A stretch of DNA of 64,000 nucleotides from contig CAYNPO010000012.1 in the NCBI GenBank assembly GCA_964399165.1, forward strand, positions 30,205-94,204, given 5' to 3'. The position numbers and the translations under genes were made by a program. Every line of letters starts with the position of its first letter. The stretch's first letter is position 1. Below are positions 41,376-48,911 of the stretch, in pieces. The notes under the pieces were generated by a model. The model had not been told where the DNA came from and did not search any database. It saw only the letters and a program-made list of their open reading frames with translations. Source of the stretch: UBA6144 sp964399165 (GTDB taxonomy: Bacteria; Bdellovibrionota; Bacteriovoracia; Bacteriovoracales; Bacteriovoracaceae).

Positions 41376-42323
41376 ATGCGCCATTTCTTTTTCATCGACC
41401 CCTTGGAGAGGCTCAACCTAAAAAAGGACTCGAGCCTGATGCTGGCCCTGGCCTTGCGGCGGATGGGTCAGCAGGTTTTCCTCTTGGACGAGGCGGACCT
41501 CGCCTGGGGCAATCGCCCGACCCCCTTGCGGGTACGTGGCATCGACGGTTCCTTCGAGGATGGCGGACATTACATGAAGAACGTCACCGCCGTGGGGGAG
41601 TCCTACGAAACGCCCGGCAAGGGCGACATCGTCCACATGCGTCTGGACCCGCCCTTCGACACCCGGTATCTGCGGGCCCTGTGGCTCTTGGAGGAGTGGG
41701 AGGGCCAGGGCGTGCGGGTGATCAACCGCCCCCGCAGCATCATGCGCTGGAACGAGAAGCTGGTGGCCTACCGGCGCCCGGAAGCGGTGGCCAGCTGGGT
41801 GGGTCGCGAGGTGGGTGGTTTCACCGCCTTCCTCAAACAGCTGGAGGCGGAGGGTGTCGCCGAAGTGGTGTTGAAGCCCTTGGACCTCTACTCAGGCATC
41901 GGGGTGGAGAAGTGGCGTCTCAATGACCCGGGCCTCTTCGCCCGCTTCGCCGCCAAAACCTCCGAGCTGGGCGGGGCGCTGGTCGCCCAGGCCTTCATGC
42001 CTGAGGTTGCCAAGGGCGAGATCCGGGCCCTGTACTTCGCCGGCGAGCACCTCGGCTCCATCTTAAAAAAGCCCAAGGCCGGGGATTTCATCTCCAACAT
42101 CGCCCACGGCGGGACCTTCGAAGCCTGCGAACTACCTTCCCAGGCGCGCCAGCGCTGCGAGGAGATGTGCGCGGAGTTCTCCCAGGACGGCGTGCCCTGG
42201 GTGGCCTTCGACATCCTGGGGGACGTGGTCACCGAGGCCAACATCACATGCCCGGGCCTCCTGGTGGAGGTGTCCCACGCGCACAAGAAGGACCTGGCGG
42301 CGCGGATCGGGGAGCTGATCTAG
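41376..42323 (+). CDS. gshB: glutathione synthetase
   Basis: The 315-residue protein has the ATP-grasp form of bacterial glutathione synthetase: FFIDPLERLNLKKDSSLMLALA at the N-terminus, VINRPRSIMRWNEKL, VLKPLDLYSGIGVEKW, GEIRALYFAGEHLGSILKKP, and DILGDVVTEANITCPGLL at the end. It joins glycine to gamma-glutamylcysteine to make glutathione. gshA is not in the window. The start has a weak site and lies 1 nt after the preceding stop, so it is coupled to the lipoprotein gene. It converges with the following gene. Confidence 0.92.
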   Translation: MRHFFFIDPLERLNLKKDSSLMLALALRRMGQQVFLLDEADLAWGNRPTPLRVRGIDGSFEDGGHYMKNVTAVGESYETPGKGDIVHMRLDPPFDTRYLRALWLLEEWEGQGVRVINRPRSIMRWNEKLVAYRRPEAVASWVGREVGGFTAFLKQLEAEGVAEVVLKPLDLYSGIGVEKWRLNDPGLFARFAAKTSELGGALVAQAFMPEVAKGEIRALYFAGEHLGSILKKPKAGDFISNIAHGGTFEACELPSQARQRCEEMCAEFSQDGVPWVAFDILGDVVTEANITCPGLLVEVSHAHKKDLAARIGELI

Positions 42324-42324
42324 C

Positions 42325-43182
42325 TCAGAAGTCGGCGGTGTTGTCGGTGGCCAGCTCCACCTGCACGTTCCAGCACGCGGTGTTGGGGTGCGGGGCCATG
42401 GGGCAGTAGCTGGTGTTCCCGGGGGAAACCTGGCACTGCACGTTCGACATCACGTTGAACACCGCCACGGAGTGGCCCACCAGCGTGCCGGAGGCGCAGG
42501 TGGTGTTGCGGGCGGGGAAGTTCCCGGTGCTCCAATCGAGTACGGGGGAGTAGCTGTTCACGCTGACTTGGGAGACGGTCTTCTGCCCGTAAATGCCGCT
42601 CAGGTAGTAGCTGCTGCCCACTTGGCAGATGTCCCGGATGCCCACCTGGTAGGAGAGCTTGGTGTATTTCTTGGAAGGGAGGGCGAGCCCCACGGAGCGG
42701 TCAAAGCAGATGCGCTTCCAGGAGCCATCGGAGTTCTTGCTGTTGTTGCTGAAAACGGGCTCGGACAAGGTTTTCACTTTCACCTTGAAGCGCACGTCGG
42801 ACTCGAAGAAGGGCACGTTGGAGGCGTTCAACGGAATGAAGTCGCCCAACACGTAGTCGTTGCTGTTGGGATCACTGCTGATGCCCGGGGGAATTTCACC
42901 CACGGACCAGCTGCCCACGGCGCCGGACATGACCACGTTGAAGTAAAGGACGTTGGACGAGGGCCCCCCCGTGACAGTGCCCCCGCTGGTGCTGCTCGTG
43001 GTGGAGCCACTAGTGGAACCGCTGGTCCACCAACCGCCGCTGGTGCTGCCCGTGGTGGAGCTTCCGGTGGTGCTGCCGGCGTTATTGTTATTTGTCGTGG
43101 TGCTGCTGCTCTTCTTGGTTTCCTTCTTCAGGCAGCCGCTAGCCGCCACCATCAGGACCAAACTCCAAACAACATGTTTCAT
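42325..43182 (-). CDS. lipoprotein with Ser/Thr/Gly linker, unknown
   Basis: A 285-residue lipoprotein (lipobox AASGC at residue 17). Residues 20-75 are a low-complexity linker of Ser, Thr, Asn and Gly (SSSTTTNNNNAGSTTGSS and similar), the kind that holds a domain off the membrane. The globular part (80-285) has several cysteines (RICFD, DICQVG, TTCASG, VQCQV, YCPMAP, TACWN), probably disulphide-bonded, and looks beta-rich. I recognise no family. Its stop lies 1 nt after that of gshB on the other strand, with no terminator between them. Confidence 0.65.
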   Translation of the reverse strand: MKHVVWSLVLMVAASGCLKKETKKSSSTTTNNNNAGSTTGSSTTGSTSGGWWTSGSTSGSTTSSTSGGTVTGGPSSNVLYFNVVMSGAVGSWSVGEIPPGISSDPNSNDYVLGDFIPLNASNVPFFESDVRFKVKVKTLSEPVFSNNSKNSDGSWKRICFDRSVGLALPSKKYTKLSYQVGIRDICQVGSSYYLSGIYGQKTVSQVSVNSYSPVLDWSTGNFPARNTTCASGTLVGHSVAVFNVMSNVQCQVSPGNTSYCPMAPHPNTACWNVQVELATDNTADF

Positions 43183-43331
43183 ACGCGCACCTTTCCCTGC
43201 GGGAAGAAGCGGGGGCCAGGGCCCCCTGGTTCCTTGGGCTTATCGGAGCGCAGGGGGGAAACTTGACGGGAGGCTGCGGAAGTCATGGCAACCCATCGAA
43301 ATTACAATAGAATATTCAGGGTTTCGCGGCT

Positions 43332-43361
43332 TTGACCGTCTCCGTCACCCATTGCTAGAAT
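43332..43361 (+). promoter_or_regulatory. promoter of the sigma-like gene, leaderless
   Basis: TTGACC (43332-43337), 18 nt, TAGAAT (43356-43361): a good promoter. The -10 box ends 6 nt before the GTG at 43368, so transcription should begin at the start codon itself. Confidence 0.65.
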
Positions 43362-43367
43362 CGTTGC

Positions 43368-43871
43368 GTGAGAAAGAAAGACTTCACCGCTTTGATCCAG
43401 CCGCTTTTGCCGCGGCTCCACTCCTTGGCCATTTGCCTCTTGCCGGACGACCTCCAAGCGCAGCAGTTGGTCACCGACGCGCTCACCACGTGCCTCCTCA
43501 AGGAGAAGCGCGCGTGGCTCGAGCGCGAGTATGACCCTGAGGACCGCCGCGCGCAGATTCACCTGCGCAAGCTCCTCATGAAGAGTCTCGTCACCATCAT
43601 GGTGGACCTTGGCGCCCGTCGAGCTGCCCAGCTGCGGGCTTCCCTCCCGGACAATCCCGTCGTGCGCGACTTCCCGCAGTTCTACCGGCTGGACCCCAAG
43701 GCCCGGGCGGTGGCGTGGATGCGCTTGCGCCAAGGCTGGGGCATGGAGGAGATCGAGCGCATGGCGGGTCTCAAGCGCCACGAAGTGGTGGAGAAGGTCC
43801 ACAACGCTCGCTTCCTGCTCATGGGCCAGCCCCCACACTGGGCACCCGCCTCACCGGGAGCGCAGCTGTGA
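43368..43871 (+). CDS. ECF-sigma-like protein
   Basis: GTG start, apparently leaderless; 167 residues. The arrangement resembles a short ECF sigma factor: a sigma-2-like helical part (LHSLAICLLPDDLQAQQLVTDALTTCLL, given by its ends LHSLAICLLP and TDALTTCLL) and a sigma-4-like helix-turn-helix (WGMEEIERMAGLKRHEVVEKVHNAR, ends WGMEEIERM and VVEKVHNAR). The region 2 promoter-melting residues are not obvious, so it may be diverged. The start of the next gene overlaps its stop (GTGA) and encodes an anti-sigma-like protein, which supports the call. Confidence 0.6.
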   Translation: MRKKDFTALIQPLLPRLHSLAICLLPDDLQAQQLVTDALTTCLLKEKRAWLEREYDPEDRRAQIHLRKLLMKSLVTIMVDLGARRAAQLRASLPDNPVVRDFPQFYRLDPKARAVAWMRLRQGWGMEEIERMAGLKRHEVVEKVHNARFLLMGQPPHWAPASPGAQL

Positions 43872-44173
43872 ACCAAGCCACTTCCGAGACTTTCACCCGC
43901 CAGATCCCCGCCTACCTCGACGGCACCTTGGCCGAAGAGGAACGCCTGCGCTTCGAGGCCCACGTGGGCTCCGATCCCGCCTTCGCCAAGCTCTTCCGTC
44001 AGAAGAGCGCCGAACATGAGTCCTTACGCCAGCGCGTGCCCGACCTGGCCCCCGACGCGGCTACGCTCGAGGCCCTAGAGAGTGAGGCCCGCGAGGTGGT
44101 GGCCAACCTTTTTCGGGACGAAGCCGCTCCCGCCAAGGACCGTCTCACCCGCTGGCTGAAAGAATTCCTCTGA
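43868..44173 (+). CDS. anti-sigma-like protein, soluble and without zinc motif
   Basis: GTG start overlapping the previous stop; 101 residues. The N-terminal part (QIPAYLDGTLAEEERLRFEAHVGSDPAF, ends QIPAYLDGTL and RFEAHVGSD) follows the pattern of the zinc-binding anti-sigma domain, in which a pair of cysteines and a histidine normally appears; here the cysteines are gone. There is no membrane helix. It could bind and hold the preceding sigma-like protein in the cytoplasm. The stop codon lies in a 12-bp inverted repeat shared with the convergent gene. Confidence 0.55.
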   Translation: MNQATSETFTRQIPAYLDGTLAEEERLRFEAHVGSDPAFAKLFRQKSAEHESLRQRVPDLAPDAATLEALESEAREVVANLFRDEAAPAKDRLTRWLKEFL

Positions 44174-44197
44174 CGGTCAACCGTTGTTGACCGTCAG
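44170..44197. terminator. 12-bp perfect inverted repeat between convergent genes
   Basis: CTGACGGTCAAC and GTTGACCGTCAG pair exactly around CGTT. The two arms hold the stop codons of both converging genes. No T-run on either side. Confidence 0.65.
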
Positions 44198-45085
44198 ATT
44201 GTAGAAGACGGTGAACTCGCCCTGCTTCTCCCATAACTGGCGCGGGGGATTCGGCACGGAGTCCATGGCCTTGAGCACGTCCTCGAACATGTTTTGGAGG
44301 CCCTGGGCCTGGCTCCAGCGCACCATCTTGATCTGTTTGATGTTCCCTTTGGTGTCGAAGGTCACCCGCCCAGTCATGATGTGCCGTCCCTCAGGGACCA
44401 GGGAGCGCTGGGGATGGGTGCGCTCGTAATGTCGGACCTGCACCATGATGGCGGCCAGGTATTTCTCCATCATGCGCTTCTGGAACCCGTAGAACATGAG
44501 TTCGTACTCGTTGAGCTCGTCCGCGGCGACGCCCTCAGGAACCTCCACCTGCATGTTGATGGCGGTCTTAGAGAGAGTGGGTGAGTTCACCAGTTGCGCT
44601 TGCCCCCCCGTCTGGACGGTGGTGGCCACTTCCTGGACCGGACGCGCGGAGCGGGCCAGCTGCTCCAGGGCGCTGGCGCGGGGAGCGGGACGGCGATAGG
44701 GATTTTGGCCGGGTGTGGGCGTGCTCCGGAGTCCGGGAGCGGTCCTCTGCGGCACCGGCGCCGTCGGCCTGAGCTGCGGCTGGTTCATGGCGGCCGCGGC
44801 CTTGAATGGGTCAATGGGAAGCCGTGGGCGGCTGGGCGCCTCCTTGGGAGTGACCAGCACGCTGTTCTTGCGGGAGCCGTTTTTCACGCCGAGCGTGCGG
44901 ATTTGACGGGCCTTCAGAGGCAACTCTGTTAGCTGGATGGGTCTGGCGGGATCGGCGGAGTTTCCGGGGGCGACCCAAGAAGGGGAGTTCAGCAGCAGGA
45001 GGGAAAAGTGGGCGAGCAAGATCAGCCCGAGCACTTTTAGCAGGCGCGTGTCCACGGAGATGGTGAGGCGCTGTTCTTCCAGCAA
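44177..45085 (-). CDS. TonB-like energy-transducer protein
   Basis: TTG start after AAGGGGG; 302 residues. One membrane helix (LLKVLGLILLAHFSLLLL) near the N-terminus is followed by a Pro/Ala/Thr-rich periplasmic linker (PTAPVPQRTAPGLRSTPTPG, 110-140) and a C-terminal domain (about 235-302) with GRVTFDTKGNIKQIKMVRW and NPPRQLWEKQGEFTVFYNLTV, like TonB/TolA C-terminal folds. TonB uses ion flow through ExbBD to pull on outer-membrane receptors. No exbBD or receptor genes are near, so the partner may be encoded elsewhere. Confidence 0.68.
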   Translation of the reverse strand: MLEEQRLTISVDTRLLKVLGLILLAHFSLLLLNSPSWVAPGNSADPARPIQLTELPLKARQIRTLGVKNGSRKNSVLVTPKEAPSRPRLPIDPFKAAAAMNQPQLRPTAPVPQRTAPGLRSTPTPGQNPYRRPAPRASALEQLARSARPVQEVATTVQTGGQAQLVNSPTLSKTAINMQVEVPEGVAADELNEYELMFYGFQKRMMEKYLAAIMVQVRHYERTHPQRSLVPEGRHIMTGRVTFDTKGNIKQIKMVRWSQAQGLQNMFEDVLKAMDSVPNPPRQLWEKQGEFTVFYNLTVNNG

Positions 45086-45208
45086 GGGACCCCCTTGGGG
45101 GCCACTTTACCAAGCCCCGCTAGAGTGGAGCAACCGGGGCGCTCGGGATATAGGCCCACCCTGAAAAAACCGGTGGGTTCCGACCGCGTTAGGCGGGTTT
45201 TGCCGCCC

Positions 45209-45238
45209 TTGACGCGGAAAATGCCTGACTGAGACAAT
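45209..45238 (+). promoter_or_regulatory. sigma-70-like promoter
   Basis: TTGACG (45209-45214) and GACAAT (45233-45238), 18 nt apart, about 60 nt before the start at 45298. Confidence 0.5.
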
Positions 45239-45297
45239 GGAGCGGCCGAGGGGCCCCCACGGACCGGGGGTTCGCCAGAGAATAAGGACGTTTGCCC

Positions 45298-46659
45298 ATG
45301 AAAAAATTACCCCCCCTGAGCCTCGAAAAGTTGTTGGTCTTATGCGGTTTCTCATTGGCGGTGACGGTGGCCGGATTTTGGCACCACCACCAAAACGCCC
45401 GCATGACCCAACGGATGGGGGTGTTGCAACAGGGATTGGGCACCTGCTTTGCCCGGGTCAACCAGACGTTCACCGCCGCCATGATCCGCGAGGCTCGCTC
45501 CACGTACCTGCAGCGCGATTTCATGTCGCTCTCCGAGGAATGTTTCCGCGAAGGCGTGAACGCTTCCCGCGAGGCCCTCGCCTATGCCCCCAAGCTCCAC
45601 CGCCTGTACAACGATCTTATCTCCGAGGCCCACTGGTTCCATGAAAAGGCCATCAAGGCCGTGGGCAACCCTTTGGCCATCGCCCGCGAGGTGACGCCGC
45701 TCAACGCCCTCCAGGAAAAGTACGGCAAAGTCGAGGGCATCAAACTGGATCTGGCGGACCAACTGGACGCCGCCATGGGGAGCCTCCAGGCCGCCCGCGG
45801 CCGCGACGAGGTGCTGGTGGGAAGCGCCTTCTTCGTCTTCCTCGCCGCCCTGGGGGCGCTGGCCATGCGCGAAGTACGCCGCCTGCGCGCCCTGCGCGCC
45901 GTTGAGAAGCAGGCCCTCTCGCTCCTGAACACGGGCAATGCCAACGTGGGCGCCATGGTGGACCAGCTGGTCTCCCGCGCCCTGGCGGGCCAAGGCATGA
46001 ACATCACCCTCCAGGTTTTCCGCGATTACCACGGTGACTTGCTCGAGCGCATGCATGGGACCAGCGAAGAAGACGCCGTTCCGGCGCCGGTCACCCTTGC
46101 CCCGGTGGCGGCCAGCGAGCCCGCGGCGACAGCGCCGGTCAGCGCTGCTGCGGACGCGGATTTTGCCGACACCAACGAGGAAGTGGACATCCGCCGCCTT
46201 CTGGTTAACCAGGCCACGCGCTTGCGCGCGCCTTTGGACGTGCAAGACGCCATGGTCCCCGCTGACGGCGAGACCTTGGCGCAAGTGCTCCAGGTTATGG
46301 CCCAACGGTTCCAGGGATGGCACGTCCGCCTCTCCGGCACCCGTGCCGACAACACCTACCAAGTGGGTATCGACGCCGAAGGCGTGTGCCTGAACTCCTC
46401 CGAGCTCGAGTACGCTTCAACCACCGGTGCCTCCAACCGCGGCGTGGACATGAACGTCGTGATGGCAGTTGATTTGGCCCGCGCCGCGGGTATCCCTTTG
46501 CGGCTGGAAAACCGCGTAGGCGAAGATGGCAGTATCGCCGGCGCCCGCGCCACCATGGACCTTGCCATGCCCAATGCCCGCACGCTCACGGCGGTGGTGC
46601 GAGGGAAGAAGCGGGATCTGGAGCGGCGGATGGGCGGCGCGCCCGAGATGATGAATTAA
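45298..46659 (+). CDS. membrane sensor protein with kinase-like C-terminus
   Basis: Start at 45298 (MKKLPPL) with AAGGA 12 nt ahead; a TTG at 45292 has better spacing. The 453 residues hold a membrane helix (LLVLCGFSLAVTVAGFW), a helical periplasmic domain (30-165), a second helix (VLVGSAFFVFLAALGALAM) and a cytoplasmic part. The last 150 residues resemble a histidine-kinase ATPase remnant (SSELEYASTTG, IPLRLENRVGEDGSIAGARATMDLAMP), but no H-box, N-box or clear glycine boxes are present. It could be a pseudokinase or a sensor that works by protein contact. An Ala/Pro-rich linker (265-300) separates the two cytoplasmic parts. Confidence 0.6.
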   Translation: MKKLPPLSLEKLLVLCGFSLAVTVAGFWHHHQNARMTQRMGVLQQGLGTCFARVNQTFTAAMIREARSTYLQRDFMSLSEECFREGVNASREALAYAPKLHRLYNDLISEAHWFHEKAIKAVGNPLAIAREVTPLNALQEKYGKVEGIKLDLADQLDAAMGSLQAARGRDEVLVGSAFFVFLAALGALAMREVRRLRALRAVEKQALSLLNTGNANVGAMVDQLVSRALAGQGMNITLQVFRDYHGDLLERMHGTSEEDAVPAPVTLAPVAASEPAATAPVSAAADADFADTNEEVDIRRLLVNQATRLRAPLDVQDAMVPADGETLAQVLQVMAQRFQGWHVRLSGTRADNTYQVGIDAEGVCLNSSELEYASTTGASNRGVDMNVVMAVDLARAAGIPLRLENRVGEDGSIAGARATMDLAMPNARTLTAVVRGKKRDLERRMGGAPEMMN

Positions 46660-46684
46660 CCACCCCCCCCCAAGGGAGCTTCTC

Positions 46685-47491
46685 ATGAAAAGTGCCATTG
46701 TGGTCGCTGTACTGTTCTTAGCGACCGACGCCTCCGCGGGCGTATTCGGCAACGTCACCCTCCGTCGCCTCACCTATGGCCATGACCAGGCCGGTTGTGC
46801 CACAGAGGAAGTCATCAAGGACGTGTACCAGGAAACCGGCGTGGATTTCGTGGAAGGCAGCGCCTCCAAGAGTTGGGATTGTGCGGACACCACCTCCTCC
46901 ACCGCCGATGCGCGCCGTTGTCCCTACCCTCAATACACAGTTGGCCGTGAGGCAGGCATGCAGGGCTTCCGTTGTTTCGCCAACGGTGATGCCGGCGTGG
47001 CCGTTTGCGTTTCTGGCGCCACTTCAGCACAGGTGCCCGAAACTTACGCGGTCTACCGTGGTCCCGGCAGTCCCACCCGCACGGAGAACGTGGAGCGGGC
47101 TCGCGTGCGTGAACTGTTCATCCTCAGCAAGAACAACTTGGGCTTTCGTGCCGACCACTACTACCGTTTCGACAACGCCGGCTGCCAAGTGGAGGCCTTC
47201 GAGGGGATGACCTACCAAGGCTGCGCCGATCTTTTCCAGAGTGCCCTGACCGGCTCCACGCTTTACGATCCCGACATCTCCGAACAACGCTTTTGCGACC
47301 CCGCCAACGCCAGCGACTCCAACTCCATCTCGGGCCATGCGGACAAGCTGAAAAAGATCGGGGAGTGCCTCCGTCGCATCCCCAATTTCCGCGCCCGCTA
47401 TCAGGCTGGGCTAGCCCGTGGGCCGGCAAGCGTGAAAGGGGAAAAGAAGGCGGGGGCGCAAAAGAAGGCACCCTCGAAAAAGAAGTCCTAG
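46685..47491 (+). CDS. secreted cysteine-rich protein, unknown
   Basis: A 268-residue protein with a signal peptide (MKSAIVVAVLFLATDASA) after AAGGGAG. It has many cysteines in the mature part (AGCATEE, WDCADT, RRCPYP, RCFANG, AVCVSG, AGCQVE, QGCADL, FCDPA, GECLRR), so it is likely stabilised by disulphides. The last 25 residues are Lys/Gly/Ala-rich and might bind polyanions. No family is recognised. It is followed by a terminator, so it ends the transcript that may begin at the sensor gene. Confidence 0.62.
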   Translation: MKSAIVVAVLFLATDASAGVFGNVTLRRLTYGHDQAGCATEEVIKDVYQETGVDFVEGSASKSWDCADTTSSTADARRCPYPQYTVGREAGMQGFRCFANGDAGVAVCVSGATSAQVPETYAVYRGPGSPTRTENVERARVRELFILSKNNLGFRADHYYRFDNAGCQVEAFEGMTYQGCADLFQSALTGSTLYDPDISEQRFCDPANASDSNSISGHADKLKKIGECLRRIPNFRARYQAGLARGPASVKGEKKAGAQKKAPSKKKS

Positions 47492-47514
47492 TCCCCAACG
47501 ACCAATGATTGAAC

Positions 47515-47539
47515 AACCGCCCTCCGGGGCGGTTTTTTT
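47515..47539 (+). terminator. intrinsic terminator
   Basis: AACCGCCC pairs exactly with GGGCGGTT around TCCG, followed by a T-run. Confidence 0.92.
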
Positions 47540-47599
47540 ATGCCTACAATCGCGGGCTTGGCTACCCGGGAGTGGCCGCGCGTTTGCTGCTTCTCCCGC

Positions 47600-48511
47600 A
47601 TGGTCCTGCGACCCATCATTTTCGCCTTGTTCGCGTGGTCCGCCTACGCCCAGGTGGATCACTCACGTTACTGGGGCGAAGCACGTCACCAGGGACGCGT
47701 GGGCGCCTGCCACGTCTTCGCCGCCGTCGCTTTGTTGGAGGGTGAGCACGCCGCCCAATTCGGGCAGCGCGTGAACTTCTCCGAGGCGCTGGTATTCGGG
47801 CGGCACTTTCTTGGGACGGGAAATGAGGAAATGGCCACGCGGCGGTTACACAACATCCTGCGTGCGGTGGCGCTCTTTTCCGGCAACTCCACCTGGGGTT
47901 GGGAGGGTGGGCGCATTCACAGCAGTTTCGCCTTGGCCCAAGATCTCCCTGTGCTGGAAGAAGCCGGGCCGTCGTATAGGGACGTTGAGGAGCTGACCGG
48001 ACACGTGAACCGCGCGACCCAGCAGGTGCGGCAGCAGAGGAATCAGGGGACAGGATTCGAAGAAGTTGTGGATGGCACGCTGCCCGTCCTCCTCAGGGCC
48101 ACGGAGACCCAGCGGCAATCGCTCTTGACCGATTATCCCTTGGCCCGCACGGGATGGGGTACCGCCCTTTCCTACACAAAGAGAGAGCGTGAAGAAGTGG
48201 AGACTGACCTGCGCGAGTTTCTCATCCGTAAGCTCGCCTGCCGTCCAGTGGGAGTTGAGGCCGCGGGAGACATCTGGAGCAGTGGCGCCACTGGTGGCCA
48301 CTCCGTGGTGGTGGTGGGCCACGATCCACGCCGCCGGCAGTTCATCGTGCGCAACAGTTGGGGCAGGGCCGGCCTGTTCAACTCCCACGAACGGGTGGAT
48401 GAGGACGAGTTAGTGGAGGGCATCACGGCAATCGGTTGGGTGGAAAACCCGGCGATGGAATGCTATCCCGCGGTCAGAATTCCAAATGGAAGGTCACAGG
48501 CCCGTCGTTAA
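47600..48511 (+). CDS. secreted papain-like (C1) cysteine protease
   Basis: The start at 47600 gives a signal peptide (MVLRPIIFALFAWSAYAQ); a longer form from 47540 begins at the terminator's edge. The 303-residue protein has the papain triad region: oxyanion glutamine and nucleophile in RHQGRVGACHVFAA (Gln31, Cys37), the histidine in GGHSVVVVGHD, and asparagine in IVRNSWG. There is no clear propeptide of the usual length, so it may be regulated another way. TACAAT at about 47544-47549 is a possible -10 box. Its last 38 nt overlap the convergent dtd gene. Confidence 0.82.
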   Translation: MVLRPIIFALFAWSAYAQVDHSRYWGEARHQGRVGACHVFAAVALLEGEHAAQFGQRVNFSEALVFGRHFLGTGNEEMATRRLHNILRAVALFSGNSTWGWEGGRIHSSFALAQDLPVLEEAGPSYRDVEELTGHVNRATQQVRQQRNQGTGFEEVVDGTLPVLLRATETQRQSLLTDYPLARTGWGTALSYTKREREEVETDLREFLIRKLACRPVGVEAAGDIWSSGATGGHSVVVVGHDPRRRQFIVRNSWGRAGLFNSHERVDEDELVEGITAIGWVENPAMECYPAVRIPNGRSQARR

Positions 48512-48911
48512 CCGCCTCGACCTTCATTTCGGCCCCGAAGCGACCTTCCTCCACCTTCACGTTTTGCGAGCGCAGCAGTCGGTTGAACTCCGCCCACATG
48601 AGACGGGCCTCGCCGGGGTGCATGGCCCCCTCGAAGCTCGGGCGGTGGCCGCCCTCGCCATTCCAGGCCAGGGTGAACTGGCTCACGGAGAGCACGGCGC
48701 CTTCCACTTGGGCGATGTTGAGATTCATCTTGCCAGCCTCGTCGCTGAAACAGCGAAGCTTCATGAGACGCTCGGCTGCCCGGGCCACGTGGTCGCGAGT
48801 GTCGCCCGCCTGGAAACAGACGAAGAGCAGCAGGCCCTTCTCGATCCGGCCGATGACCTCGCCATCCACCGACACTTGGGCGCGGTCCACACGCTGGACC
48901 ACCACCTTCAC
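48474..48911 (-). CDS. dtd: D-aminoacyl-tRNA deacylase
   Basis: The 145-residue protein is a standard DTD: MKVVVQRVDRAQVSVDGEVIG, SVSQFTLAW, the signature GGHRPSF and the C-terminal NDGPVTFHLEF with the cross-subunit proline motif. It removes D-amino acids wrongly attached to tRNA. The start overlaps the stop of the 951-residue gene by ATGA, so the two are made together. Its 3' end overlaps the papain-like gene by 38 nt. Confidence 0.95.
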   Translation of the reverse strand: MKVVVQRVDRAQVSVDGEVIGRIEKGLLLFVCFQAGDTRDHVARAAERLMKLRCFSDEAGKMNLNIAQVEGAVLSVSQFTLAWNGEGGHRPSFEGAMHPGEARLMWAEFNRLLRSQNVKVEEGRFGAEMKVEAVNDGPVTFHLEF

